NCBI GenBank assembly: GCA_965115835.1
Contig: OZ220471.1
Span: 2,170,001-2,234,000 of the forward strand
Source of the DNA: Foliamicus sp965115835
GTDB lineage: Bacteria; Pseudomonadota; Gammaproteobacteria; Steroidobacterales; Foliamicaceae
Direction: 5' to 3'
Length of the DNA stretch: 64,000 nucleotides
Below the pieces are notes generated by a model. The model was not told the origin of the DNA. It was given only the letters and a program-made list of their open reading frames with translations, and searched no databases. The position numbers and the translations under genes are program-made. Positions 24,499-34,043 of the stretch are shown here, one piece after another. How positions within the stretch are numbered: position 1 is the stretch's first letter; each line of letters begins with the position of its first letter.

Positions 24499-25064
24499 TG
24501 TTCGCCTCCGGGCGCGTTCGCCTCGATGCTTTCAAGCGCTTCCCACAGCGGCAGCCGTGTGCAATAGCCCACGGCCTCGCCAGTGTCGGCGCGCAGCCAG
24601 GCACGGCTCACACGGTCGATGTTTCGCGCCCCGAACTCAAGCAGGCCCGGTTCCAGGATCAGCCGGCCCTCGACTACTTCCCTGGCGGACCAGTCGCCCC
24701 CGATAACGGAGTAAACGTGTACTGGGCGCGTGTGGCCGCGCCGGGCCAGATCGTCCGCGGTGAAATTGGCGACAAACCATTCCCGGATCGTGGACATCTG
24801 CGACCAGAAGGTGCGGGTTTGCAGGTGATAAAGCGTGAAGTCGCCGCCCTCCGGAACGGCCTGTATATCAAGGGGTTCGCTGCTCTCCCTGCACAGCACA
24901 ACCACCTCGCACATGGTGCAGACCTCGCCGAAGCGGCCCACCAGGAAGTAATCGCGGTAGGCGTCGATGTTCACCTGCGCGCCGGCGGGAGCCCACACGA
25001 TGAGGGCCGCAAGCACAACCGCCCGCTTCACGGCTCGTGCACGAATCAACGCAATTCTCGACAT
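24495..25064 (-). CDS. Exported cysteine-containing protein of unknown function
   Basis: A 189-residue protein with an N-terminal signal peptide (about 1-30, ending APAGAQ). The mature part begins with a cysteine cluster CTMCEVVVLC (about 49-58) and has one more Cys near the C-terminus (GYCTR). The CxxC motif suggests metal or disulfide chemistry in the periplasm. Its last codon overlaps the DoxX gene start. A redox partner role with DoxX is inferred from pairing only. Confidence 0.75.
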   Translation of the reverse strand: MSRIALIRARAVKRAVVLAALIVWAPAGAQVNIDAYRDYFLVGRFGEVCTMCEVVVLCRESSEPLDIQAVPEGGDFTLYHLQTRTFWSQMSTIREWFVANFTADDLARRGHTRPVHVYSVIGGDWSAREVVEGRLILEPGLLEFGARNIDRVSRAWLRADTGEAVGYCTRLPLWEALESIEANAPGGEQ

Positions 25065-25105
25065 GCCCCCTGTCCTCTCGCACCCGCATTATGGCAGAGC
25101 GCAAT

Positions 25106-25135
25106 TTGACAGCCGCCCGCAGGCGGCAAGACAAT
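25106..25135 (+). promoter_or_regulatory. Promoter of tRNA-Gln (and possibly prs)
   Basis: A perfect -35 TTGACA (25106-25111) and a -10-like GACAAT (25130-25135) are 18 bases apart. Transcription would start about ten bases before the tRNA. Confidence 0.6.
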
Positions 25136-25151
25136 GCGCTTCCTGGCGCAT

Positions 25152-25226
25152 TGGGGCGTAGCCAAGCGGTAAGGCAACGGGTTTTGATCCCGTGATTCGC
25201 AGGTTCGAATCCTGCCGCCCCAGCCA
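25152..25226 (+). tRNA. tRNA-Gln, anticodon TTG
   Basis: The acceptor TGGGGCG pairs with CGCCCCA. The anticodon stem ACGGG/CCCGT holds TTTTGAT with anticodon TTG. The T arm contains GGTTCGAATCC, and CCA is encoded at 25224-25226. A tRNA-Gln just before prs is a familiar arrangement in gammaproteobacteria. Confidence 0.96.
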
Positions 25227-25253
25227 GCCCGGCGCCCTACCGCAAGGTTTCCC

Positions 25254-26225
25254 ATGACCGAAGCTCGCAGCTACGACTTGCCCAAGATCGAGATTCTGGC
25301 CGGCAACGCCACGCCCGCTCTTGCGGCGCACATCGCACGAACCCTGGGTGTGCGCCTGGGGCGGGCGCAGGTGGATCGTTTCAGCGACGGCGAGATCAAC
25401 GTGGAGGTGCTCGACAACATCCGCGGCCGGGACTTGTTTATCGTGCAATCCACCTGCCCGCCGGTCAACGACAACCTGATGGAGCTGGTCCTGCTGGCGG
25501 ACGCCTGCCGCCGGGCCTCGGCGCATCGCATCACCGCGGTGGTTCCGTATTTCGGCTATTCCCGGCAGGATCGCCGGTCGCGCGCCGAGCGCGGCCCCAT
25601 TTCCGCCAAGGCGGTCGCGCAGATGATCGGCGCCTCGGGCATCGACCACCTGGTGACGGTGGATTTGCACGCAGACCAGATCCAGGGCTTCTTCTCGATT
25701 CCGGTCGATAACGTGTACGCCTCGCCGGTGTTGCTGGCCGACGCCTGGAAGCGCCTGCACCAGGAAGTGGTGGTGGTGTCCCCCGATGTGGGCGGGGTGG
25801 TGAGGGCCAGGGCGCTGGCTCGCCGCCTGGACAACACGGACCTCGCGATCATCGACAAGCGCCGCCCCAAGCCCAATGTGGCCGAGGCCATGAACGTCAT
25901 CGGCGAAGTTCGCGGCAAGGTGTGCGTACTGATCGACGACATGATCGACACGGCCGGCACCCTCTGTCAGGCGGCCAGCAGCCTTCTGGACGAGGGTGCG
26001 AAGGAAGTGGTTGCCTATATCACACACCCCGTACTCAGCGGCAAGGCGCTGGAGCGGATCGACCGGTCCGACCTTTCGGAGCTGGTGGTTACCGACACCA
26101 TCCCGCTGTCGGAAGAAGCGGCTGCCTGCGCCAGGATACGCCAGCTCAGCGTAGCGGAGTTGCTGGCCGAGACCTTGCGAAGAATCAGTCTGGACGAGTC
26201 GGTCAGCTCCCTCTATCTCGACTAG
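25254..26225 (+). CDS. prs: Ribose-phosphate pyrophosphokinase
   Basis: Makes PRPP from ribose 5-phosphate and ATP for nucleotide, histidine and tryptophan synthesis. The 323-residue protein has the ATP-site region FSDGEINVEV, the flexible-loop YSRQDRRSRAERGPISAK, the metal/PP motif VDLHADQIQGFF and the PRPP loop CVLIDDMIDTAGTL. Length and motifs are standard for class I PRPP synthetase. It starts 27 bases after tRNA-Gln and may be read from the same promoter. The ctc and pth genes that often follow prs are absent; an MFS pump follows after 213 bases with no other gene. Confidence 0.97.
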   Translation: MTEARSYDLPKIEILAGNATPALAAHIARTLGVRLGRAQVDRFSDGEINVEVLDNIRGRDLFIVQSTCPPVNDNLMELVLLADACRRASAHRITAVVPYFGYSRQDRRSRAERGPISAKAVAQMIGASGIDHLVTVDLHADQIQGFFSIPVDNVYASPVLLADAWKRLHQEVVVVSPDVGGVVRARALARRLDNTDLAIIDKRRPKPNVAEAMNVIGEVRGKVCVLIDDMIDTAGTLCQAASSLLDEGAKEVVAYITHPVLSGKALERIDRSDLSELVVTDTIPLSEEAAACARIRQLSVAELLAETLRRISLDESVSSLYLD

Positions 26226-26438
26226 AAACGCGCGCCGCAGAAAATTTCTCGTGGGACAGCGCCACATCCATGACCCGACCCGGGCGCCGTATTCGGGGCG
26301 AAGGAAGCAAGATCGGGGTTCAGCGCGGCCCATCAACCCTGCCTGCTGCGCGCAAGATCGACCTGCGACGCAGACTCCCGGAAAGCTTTCCCCGGGCGGC
26401 ATGAAGCAACCGTATTCCGGCAACCGGGAGTAAGGCGC

Positions 26439-27653
26439 GTGCCGCTTACGCGATCCGAACGCAACCTGATGGTGGTGCTGGCGCTCATCACCATGAGCGG
26501 ACCCATGTCGCTGACCATCCTTTTCCCCGCCCTTCCGGCGCTGGAACAGGAGTTCTCGATTTCCCGCGAGCTGGCCCAGTTCACAACCTCCCTGGCCACC
26601 CTGATCCTGGCGCCGGGCGTGTTGATATATGGGCCGCTGGCTGACCGCTTCGGACGCCGGCCACCGCTGCTGGCCGCCCTGCTGCTGCTGTGCAGCGGCA
26701 GCGCGCTGTGCATTTTTTCTCCCGATATCGCAACGCTGATCGCCGGCCGCTGCCTGCAGGGCCTGGGCGCTGCAGGCTGCATCACGCTGGCGCGGGTCAT
26801 GCTGAGGGACGCTTTCGGCCAGAAACGGCTGCCGCGAATGCTGGCCATACTGACGATGGCGATGATGGTGGGCCCCATGGCGGCGCCGGCCTTGAGCGGA
26901 TACCTGACCGATAACTTCGGCTGGCGCAGTATCTTCATGTTCCTGACAGCGTTTTTCGTTGTGCTGCTTGCCCTGTTTCTGCGGATCAAGGAAACCTTCG
27001 GCCGCAAAAAATCCGGTGGCCGCCGGGCGTTCCGCGCGCTGCTCGCCAACCCGCGTTTTCTGCGCTACGCGTTCGCCACGGGAATGATCGTGGGCGGCTA
27101 CTACTGTTTTGGCGCCGGAGCGCCGCATGTGGTGGAAACCATGCTCGGACACAGCCCCACAACCTATGGACTGTGGACGATGGCCCTGAGTTCCTTTTAC
27201 TTCTTCGGCACCATGAGTTCCATCTGGCTCGGCCCGCGGCTGGGCGTCAACGGCTCGATGATGCTGGGGATGGTGTTGACCACCGCATCCGCCCTCGCAC
27301 TGCTTGCCTTGCTCTACTTCTGGAAATGGAGCCTTGTGGCGCTCTTCGTCGGCATGGCGCCCTGGGCATTCGCCTCCGGAATTTTCATGCCGAATGCGCA
27401 GGCCGGCTCGCTCACCAGCGCCGGACCGCACGCCGGCGCCGCCTCGGCCATAACGGCGTTCCTGCAGCATGTGTTCGGCGCAATCGGCATGCAACTGGTC
27501 GGAACCGTGCTCACCGACACTCCCTACCCAATGGTGTACTGCGTGCTGCTGTTCTCCACGCTCACGCTGGCGTGCACAGCCAGCCGCGCCGGCAGCCTGC
27601 GCCGGGCCGTCCGGCGCAGCGGCGCCCTGTCGCGCAAGCAGGCAGGCTCCTAA
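26439..27653 (+). CDS. Bcr/CflA-type MFS multidrug efflux transporter
   Basis: A 404-residue, 12-helix major facilitator. The loop-2/3 signature GPLADRFGRRPPLL and the segment RCLQGLGAAGCITLARVMLRD are typical of the Bcr/CflA drug:H+ antiporter group, which exports drugs and small metabolites. The start is GTG 26439. Its stop overlaps the 3-prime end of the convergent AGCS symporter gene by four bases. Confidence 0.87.
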   Translation: MPLTRSERNLMVVLALITMSGPMSLTILFPALPALEQEFSISRELAQFTTSLATLILAPGVLIYGPLADRFGRRPPLLAALLLLCSGSALCIFSPDIATLIAGRCLQGLGAAGCITLARVMLRDAFGQKRLPRMLAILTMAMMVGPMAAPALSGYLTDNFGWRSIFMFLTAFFVVLLALFLRIKETFGRKKSGGRRAFRALLANPRFLRYAFATGMIVGGYYCFGAGAPHVVETMLGHSPTTYGLWTMALSSFYFFGTMSSIWLGPRLGVNGSMMLGMVLTTASALALLALLYFWKWSLVALFVGMAPWAFASGIFMPNAQAGSLTSAGPHAGAASAITAFLQHVFGAIGMQLVGTVLTDTPYPMVYCVLLFSTLTLACTASRAGSLRRAVRRSGALSRKQAGS

Positions 27654-29353
27654 TTCCGGATCAACTGCTCCAGCGTGGGCGCGCCTTCGCCGCGCTCCAT
27701 GCGGCCGCTGGCAAACCTTCGGATGTATTCCTTGTAGGCGCGCATCGCCTGCCAGCCGAACAGCCACATGATGGGCATGTTGACCACCAGCATGAAACCG
27801 GTTCCCAGCGTCGTTACCGTGTCGAGTTCGGCATCCGTGCGCAGCCACCCGAGCGTGGCCACCAGCGCCAGCAGGCAATAGACTAGCTTGTAGATGATCA
27901 GCCCCGTCTTTCGGGCGCCCAGAAACCACACTGCCTGCTCGGCGTAATAGCTCCAGGAAATGATTGAGGAAAAGGCGAACATCCAAACGGCCAGAGTCAC
28001 CAGCCATTTGCCAAGGCCCGGTATCGTCGAGTCCAGTGCGCGGGCGGTCAGGGTGGCGCCTTCGTACGACTCGTAGAGCGCGCCGCTGTTTACCACCGGC
28101 TCGGCCACGCTGCGAAAACTCCGCCACTGGATCGCGGCCCGCCCGTCGTCGCCGAGCGCCACCCGGCCTTCCATCTTGTGCAGCCTGTTGCCCGTGGCGG
28201 GGTTGAGGTCGCCCGTGGCCACCAGGAATACAGCCTCTCCGCCAGCCCATTCTCCGTCGAAACGCTCGGGCGCCGAACTGTCCTCGATGGTCCAGGCGCC
28301 GTCGCCATCCGTCACGACCTGCGGAACGGCCGCGAATTCCGCCTCGGGACCGCGCCGCCACTCACCGGTGCTCAGGATCACCAGCGCCGTGAGCGTACAC
28401 ACTACCAGCGTGTCGATAAAGGGCTCCAGCGCCGCCACGATGCCCTCCCGCACAGGTTCGTCGGTACGCGCCGCGGAATGTGCAATCGGCGAAGACCCCT
28501 GCCCGGCCTCGCTCGAAAAAAGCGCCCGTTTCATGCCGAAGATAAAGGCGGAGCCCGCCGTTCCTCCCAGGAAAGCCCCGGTGCTGTCCGTCGAAGAGAA
28601 CGCGCCACGAAAAATCAGGGCAAGCGATTCCGGAATCTGCTCGTGGCTCAAAACAAGCACCACCAGACAGCCCAGGAAGTACAGGACAACCATGAACGGC
28701 ACCAGGCGGGAGGCCACCTGGCCGATACGCAGAATGCCGCCGATAATCACCAGGCCAACGCCCACAGCCAGCGCAAGCCCGCACATCCACGAGGGGATTC
28801 CGAAGTAGCTCTCGGTGATATCGCCTACATTCCAGGCTTGGAAGAGGTTGCCGCCCGTCATCGCGGAAATGATCACCGAAATGCTGAAAATCACCGCGAA
28901 CACTCTCCCTGCAGGGCGGAGCTTCGGCCAGCGGGCGGGCAGGCCCTGATCCACCACCATCATCGGCCCTCCATGGGGATTCTGCGGGTCTTCCGTGTTG
29001 CGGTACAGCATGGTGAGCGTGACTTCCGTCAGCTTGACCGCCATGCCGAAAAGACCAACGACCCACATCCAGAACACGGCGCCGGGGCCGCCCAGACTGA
29101 TCGCCAGGGCCACTCCGCCGATATTGCCGAGACCGACCGTGGCGGACAGTGCGGCGGAAAGGGCCTGGAAATGGGAAATGGCGCCCGGATCGTTCTTGTC
29201 GTCGTACTTTCCACGAACGATGGTCACGCCATGGGTCAGCGCCCGGTATTGGCAGAAGCCGCTCCGGATCGTGAACAGCACGCCGGTGGCCAGCACGGCG
29301 TACAGCATCCAGTTGTGCCAAATCACGGCGTTCAGCGCATTGAAAAAATCCAT
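27650..29353 (-). CDS. AGCS-family sodium:alanine/glycine symporter with extracytoplasmic insertion
   Basis: A sodium-coupled amino-acid importer of the AlsT/DagA family. The N-terminus MDFFNALNAVIWHNWML and family motifs LSATVGLGNIGGVALAI, GGPMMVVDQG and LEPFIDTLVVCTLTALVI are clear. ATG 29353 is chosen (567 residues) because it fits the family N-terminus and a TATATC at 29393-29398 looks like the -10; ATG 29392 is the alternative. A hydrophilic stretch of about 115 residues (starting STGEWRRGPEAEF, ending before WLVTLAVWMF) is inserted between two helices and looks like a small beta-rich domain. A 29-bp stretch of this gene recurs in ampG. Confidence 0.9.
   Translation of the reverse strand: MDFFNALNAVIWHNWMLYAVLATGVLFTIRSGFCQYRALTHGVTIVRGKYDDKNDPGAISHFQALSAALSATVGLGNIGGVALAISLGGPGAVFWMWVVGLFGMAVKLTEVTLTMLYRNTEDPQNPHGGPMMVVDQGLPARWPKLRPAGRVFAVIFSISVIISAMTGGNLFQAWNVGDITESYFGIPSWMCGLALAVGVGLVIIGGILRIGQVASRLVPFMVVLYFLGCLVVLVLSHEQIPESLALIFRGAFSSTDSTGAFLGGTAGSAFIFGMKRALFSSEAGQGSSPIAHSAARTDEPVREGIVAALEPFIDTLVVCTLTALVILSTGEWRRGPEAEFAAVPQVVTDGDGAWTIEDSSAPERFDGEWAGGEAVFLVATGDLNPATGNRLHKMEGRVALGDDGRAAIQWRSFRSVAEPVVNSGALYESYEGATLTARALDSTIPGLGKWLVTLAVWMFAFSSIISWSYYAEQAVWFLGARKTGLIIYKLVYCLLALVATLGWLRTDAELDTVTTLGTGFMLVVNMPIMWLFGWQAMRAYKEYIRRFASGRMERGEGAPTLEQLIRN
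28409..28437. repeat. 29-bp sequence shared exactly with ampG (symporter copy)
   Basis: Bases 28409-28437 are identical to 38131-38159. Here they encode, on the minus strand, the family-conserved segment VAALEPFIDT, so this is likely the original copy. Confidence 0.85.
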
Positions 29354-29429
29354 TACATCCACGGCGGATACCCCTCTGCTCTCCGCCGGCATGATATACG
29401 AGCGAAATCCACAGCGGCCTTGCCGCCGG

Positions 29430-29435
29430 TATAAT
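29430..29435 (+). promoter_or_regulatory. -10 element for gltBD
   Basis: A perfect TATAAT lies 120 bases before the gltB start in the intergenic region shared with the divergent symporter. No convincing -35 is present at 16-18 bases. Confidence 0.4.
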
Positions 29436-29554
29436 TCGACATCAGCGCCTCGGGACGCATTGCACAGGGGTTTTTCCGCGCCTCGCGGAAGCTGTCGAAT
29501 CAAGGCGCCGATACATGCAGTGCGCGTGCCCAGGCTCTTGTGAGGAACCCGGAA

Positions 29555-32500
29555 ATGCCAGGCAAGCGCGCCTCCGCCAGCCGCCTGTTGTACAGCCCTG
29601 CCGGCGAGCGGGACAGCTGCGGCTTTGGACTGATCGCCCAGTTGAGCGACGAATCCGGAAACGACCTTGTGCGCAGGTCGCTGGACGCGCTGAAGCGGCT
29701 TACCCACCGGGGCGCCCTCGCTGCCGACGGCAAGACGGGAGATGGCTGCGGGATCCTGATTCGCAGACCCGAAAAGTTCCTGCGGGCAGTGGCCCGCGAA
29801 GAAGGGTTCCGGCTCGCCCGAAGGTTTGCCGCCGGGATGCTGTTTCTGGACCGGAGTGAGGAAAACGCCGCACAGCAGCGCCGGATTCTGGAGGATCGCC
29901 TTGCCGCCGGGAACCTCACGATAGCGGGATTCCGGACGGTCCCGACCCATTCCGAAACCTGCGGTCCCAGCGCCCTTGCGTCGCTGCCGCGGATCGAACA
30001 GGTGTTCGTGAACGCACCCACGGGCCTGCAAGCCGCCGAATTCGGCCGGCGTCTGTTCGTGGCCCGCAGACGTGCGGAACAGGAGCTCGACGAGGCCAGC
30101 TTCCATGTGGCAAGCCTGTCGCCGGACGCCATTTGCTACAAGGCAATGGTCATGCCGCCGGTCTTCGACCGCTTTTATCCCGATCTCGCCCGCTCCGACC
30201 TCGAAAGTTCGGCCTGCCTGTTCCACCAGCGGTTTTCTACCAACACCGCCCCGCAGTGGCGGCTGGCCCAACCGTTCCGTCTTCTGGCCCACAACGGAGA
30301 GATCAACACCATCCAGGGAAACCGCAACTGGGCCAAGGCGCGCCGCCTGGCAAGCCAGTCGCCCGTGTTGCCCGAGCTGCCCGAGTTCTTCCCGCCCGTC
30401 TCGGAAACCGGCTCGGACTCCTGCGCGCTGGACAACATGCTGGAACTGCTGCTGGCAGGTGGCCTGGACCTGTTGCACGCCGTTCGCATCCTGATTCCGC
30501 CAGCTTGGCAGAACGACTTCAGCATGCATCCGGATGCGCGAGCCTTCTACGACTTCTTCTCGTTGCACATGGAGCCCTGGGACGGCCCTGCCGGAATCGT
30601 CATGGCGGACGGGCGCTACGCGGCCTGCTCGCTGGACCGCAATGGCTTGCGTCCGGCGCGCTACCTTCTCACGCAGCACGGACGGCTGGTGGTGGCGTCG
30701 GAGACCGGAGTCTACGACTGCGCTGCGAGCGAAATCGTGGAGAAGGGGCGCCTGGGGCCCGGGCAGATGATCGCCGCCGACCTGAAAACGGGAAAGCTGC
30801 TGCGCACCGCGGATATCGATCGCGAACTCATGGGGCGTTTCCCCTGCAAGATCTGGCTCAAGGACGGGCTCCGGTTTCTCGACTCCGAGCTGGTGGAACT
30901 GTCCATCGCCGCCGAACCCATGGACAAGGACACCCTGGATTCCTACGAGAAGATGTTCAACATCACGGCGGAAGAGAAGAATTCGGTAATCCGCGTGCTG
31001 GCCGAGACCCAGGTCGAGGCCGTGGGCTCCATGGGCGACGACACCCCCATGCCCCCCCTGTCGCGTCAGGTCCGACCGCTCTTCGACTACTTCCGCCAGC
31101 AGTTCGCACAGGTCACGAACCCCCCGATCGACTCGCTGCGCGAGCATTGCGTGATGTCCCTGCAAACCGCCATCGGCGGGGTCGAAGCCAACGTGTTCAA
31201 GCCTTCGGCGGAGCAGGCGCAGTGCATTTCCATCAGTTCGCCGGTGCTGTCGCAGCGCAAGCTCAGACAGATCATGCAAGGCAGTCAGTTCGACATCCGC
31301 AGCGAGCTGATCGACCTGAACTATCCCCGGAACACGAGCCTCCCCGCCGCGCTCGCCGACCTTTGCGAGCGGGCCGCAGCCGCAGTCCGGGACGGCGTCC
31401 ATGTGCTGCTGCTCAGCGACCGTTATCTCGAGCGCGACAAATTGCCGGTGCATGCCCTGCTGGCCACCGGAGCCGTACACCAGCATCTCGTCGGAGAAGG
31501 GCTGAGATGCCGCTGCAGCCTGCTGGTGGAAACAGGATGCGCGCGCGACCCCCATCACTTCGCCTGCCTGGTGGGATACGGCGCCACCGCCGTATATCCC
31601 TACATGGTCTACCAGATTCTCTCGAGGATGAGCCGCAGCGGAGCGCTCGCCGCCGGCGGCACCCCCATGGAGCTCGGCCGGGCATTTCGCCGGGGCATAC
31701 GCAAGGGCCTTTTCAAGATCATGTCCAAGATGGGCATCGCCACGGTGTCCAGTTTCCGCGGGGCGCAGCTGTTCGAGATTGTGGGGCTGCATGAGGAGGT
31801 GGTCCAGCGGTGCTTTGCAGGAACTGCCAGCCGGGTACAAGGCGCCAATTTCGCCGACCTTCAGGAAGACCAGCAACGGCTTGGGCAGGCGGCCTGGAAC
31901 CATCAGGAAAAGCCGGCGCAGGGAGGCCTTCTGAAGTACGTGCACGGTGGCGAATATCACTGCTTCAATCCCGATGTGGTGGCCAGCTTGCAGGCCGCGG
32001 TCCGTTCCGGCGACTTCGCGGCGTACCAGCGTTTCGCCGAACTCGTCAACGGGCGTCCGGTGGCAGTGATGCGCGACCTCATGGAACTGGCGCCGCAAGG
32101 CGACCCCCTGCCGCTTGAGGAAGTCGAGCCGATCGAGGACATACTGCCGCGCTTCGATACCGCCGGCATGTCCCTGGGCGCCCTGTCGCCGGAGGCCCAT
32201 GAGGCGCTGGCCATCGCCATGAACCGGCTGGGAGGGCGCTCGAATTCCGGCGAAGGCGGTGAGAGCGAGGCGCGCAATGGCACCGAGCGGCGCTCGAAGA
32301 TCCGCCAGATCGCCTCCGGCCGATTCGGGGTTACCGCGGAATACCTCGTCAACGCGGAAGTCATACAGATCAAGATCGCCCAAGGCGCCAAACCCGGCGA
32401 AGGCGGCCAGCTGCCCGGCCACAAGGTCAACAAAACAATCGCCCAGCTGCGCTACGCCAACCCCGGAGTGGGGCTGATTTCGCCGCCGCCGCACCACGAC

Positions 32501-34027
32501 ATCTATTCCATCGAGGATCTCGCGCAACTCATCTTCGATCTCAAGCAGGTCAACCCGGATGCCCTGGTTTCGGTAAAGCTGGTTGCGGAGCCGGGTGTGG
32601 GAACGATTGCGGCCGGGGTAACCAAGGCCTATGCGGACCTGATTACCATTTCCGGATACGACGGCGGCACGGGCGCCAGCCCGCTCACCTCGGTTCGCTA
32701 CGCCGGCAGCCCCATGGAACTGGGCGTGGCCGAAACCCAGCAGGCCCTGCGCGCCAACAACCTGCGCGGCCGGGTCCGGCTCCAGGCCGACGGTGGCCTG
32801 AAGACCGGACTGGATGTGGTCAAGGCGGCAATCCTGGGGGCCGAGAGCTTCGGTTTCGGCACCGCGCCGATGGTGGCCCTGGGCTGCAAATACTTGAGGG
32901 TATGCCACCTCAATAACTGCGCCACAGGCATCGCAACCCAAAACGATGTGCTGCGCGCCCGGCATTTCACCGGACTGCCGGACATGGTCATCAACTACTT
33001 TCGCTTCGTCGCCGAGGAAACCCGCATGATTCTGGCCTCCCTCGGGGTGAAGAGAATGGCGGACCTTGTGGGCAGAACCGGGTACCTGCGGGTCTTGCCG
33101 GGGCAAACGCCCCGACAGGCCCGGCTGGACCTGTCCAGGGTGGTGGCCGACGACGGACTGGGCGATGCGGTGGACCGCCACTGCACCGGCGAGCGCAACC
33201 CGCCGTTCGACACCGGCCGTCTGGCCACCCGCATCCTCAACGAAGTCGGTCCCGGCGTGCGCGCGATGAGCGGCGGGGAATTCAACTATCGCATCCACAA
33301 TTCCGACCGCGCCATCGGCGCCCGGTTGTCGGGAGAAATCGCCCGGCTTCACGGCAACCAGGGCATGCGCAACGCACCCATACAACTGAACTTCACGGGC
33401 TCGGCGGGCCAGAGTTTCGGTTGCTGGAATGTCGGAGGCCTCAAGCTGAAGCTGACCGGCGACGGAAACGACTATGTCGGCAAGGGAATGACCGGCGGGG
33501 AGATCGTGCTGCGCCCGCCCAAGGGCAGCCAGTTCATCGCCCGCCACACGCCGATCATGGGCAATACCTGTCTGTACGGCGCAACAGGGGGCTCGCTGTT
33601 TGCCGCCGGCACGGCGGGTGAGCGCTTTGCGGTGCGCAATTCCGGGGCGGTCGCCGTCGTGGAGGGCGCGGGCGATCATTGCTGCGAATACATGACCGGC
33701 GGCGTAGTCGTGGCGCTGGGGCGAACCGGCGTCAATTTCGGCGCCGGCTTCACGGGCGGCTTCGCCTATGTGCTGGACCTGGACCGGAACTTCGTGGACC
33801 GGTATAACCACGAACTGATCGACATCCACCACATCACGCCCGAGACCATGGAAGCGCATCTGCATCATCTGCGGGACCTGATCACGCATCACCGGCAACG
33901 GACCGGGAGTGTGTGGGCGCGCGAGATCCTGCAGGAGTTCCGCAATCTGCTCGCGAAGTTCTGGCTGGTAAAGCCCAAGGCCGCCGAACTGGGACGCCTG
34001 ATCGACTCGCTGCGGGCCGCGGCGTAG
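29555..34027 (+). CDS. gltB: Glutamate synthase (NADPH) large subunit
   Basis: Transfers the amide nitrogen of glutamine to 2-oxoglutarate, giving two glutamates. At 1,490 residues it has all domains: the N-terminal nucleophile amidotransferase with Cys22 (SCGFG, exposed after propeptide removal), the central domain, the FMN synthase domain (about 830-1210) with GGTGASPLTS, the [3Fe-4S] cysteines in CKYLRVCHLNNC, and the C-terminal GXGXG beta-helix. ATG 29555 has GAGGA eight bases upstream; GTG 29540 also lies in frame. gltD follows after 16 bases. Confidence 0.97.
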   Translation: MPGKRASASRLLYSPAGERDSCGFGLIAQLSDESGNDLVRRSLDALKRLTHRGALAADGKTGDGCGILIRRPEKFLRAVAREEGFRLARRFAAGMLFLDRSEENAAQQRRILEDRLAAGNLTIAGFRTVPTHSETCGPSALASLPRIEQVFVNAPTGLQAAEFGRRLFVARRRAEQELDEASFHVASLSPDAICYKAMVMPPVFDRFYPDLARSDLESSACLFHQRFSTNTAPQWRLAQPFRLLAHNGEINTIQGNRNWAKARRLASQSPVLPELPEFFPPVSETGSDSCALDNMLELLLAGGLDLLHAVRILIPPAWQNDFSMHPDARAFYDFFSLHMEPWDGPAGIVMADGRYAACSLDRNGLRPARYLLTQHGRLVVASETGVYDCAASEIVEKGRLGPGQMIAADLKTGKLLRTADIDRELMGRFPCKIWLKDGLRFLDSELVELSIAAEPMDKDTLDSYEKMFNITAEEKNSVIRVLAETQVEAVGSMGDDTPMPPLSRQVRPLFDYFRQQFAQVTNPPIDSLREHCVMSLQTAIGGVEANVFKPSAEQAQCISISSPVLSQRKLRQIMQGSQFDIRSELIDLNYPRNTSLPAALADLCERAAAAVRDGVHVLLLSDRYLERDKLPVHALLATGAVHQHLVGEGLRCRCSLLVETGCARDPHHFACLVGYGATAVYPYMVYQILSRMSRSGALAAGGTPMELGRAFRRGIRKGLFKIMSKMGIATVSSFRGAQLFEIVGLHEEVVQRCFAGTASRVQGANFADLQEDQQRLGQAAWNHQEKPAQGGLLKYVHGGEYHCFNPDVVASLQAAVRSGDFAAYQRFAELVNGRPVAVMRDLMELAPQGDPLPLEEVEPIEDILPRFDTAGMSLGALSPEAHEALAIAMNRLGGRSNSGEGGESEARNGTERRSKIRQIASGRFGVTAEYLVNAEVIQIKIAQGAKPGEGGQLPGHKVNKTIAQLRYANPGVGLISPPPHHDIYSIEDLAQLIFDLKQVNPDALVSVKLVAEPGVGTIAAGVTKAYADLITISGYDGGTGASPLTSVRYAGSPMELGVAETQQALRANNLRGRVRLQADGGLKTGLDVVKAAILGAESFGFGTAPMVALGCKYLRVCHLNNCATGIATQNDVLRARHFTGLPDMVINYFRFVAEETRMILASLGVKRMADLVGRTGYLRVLPGQTPRQARLDLSRVVADDGLGDAVDRHCTGERNPPFDTGRLATRILNEVGPGVRAMSGGEFNYRIHNSDRAIGARLSGEIARLHGNQGMRNAPIQLNFTGSAGQSFGCWNVGGLKLKLTGDGNDYVGKGMTGGEIVLRPPKGSQFIARHTPIMGNTCLYGATGGSLFAAGTAGERFAVRNSGAVAVVEGAGDHCCEYMTGGVVVALGRTGVNFGAGFTGGFAYVLDLDRNFVDRYNHELIDIHHITPETMEAHLHHLRDLITHHRQRTGSVWAREILQEFRNLLAKFWLVKPKAAELGRLIDSLRAAA

Positions 34028-34043
34028 CGGAGCAGGCAGCGCA

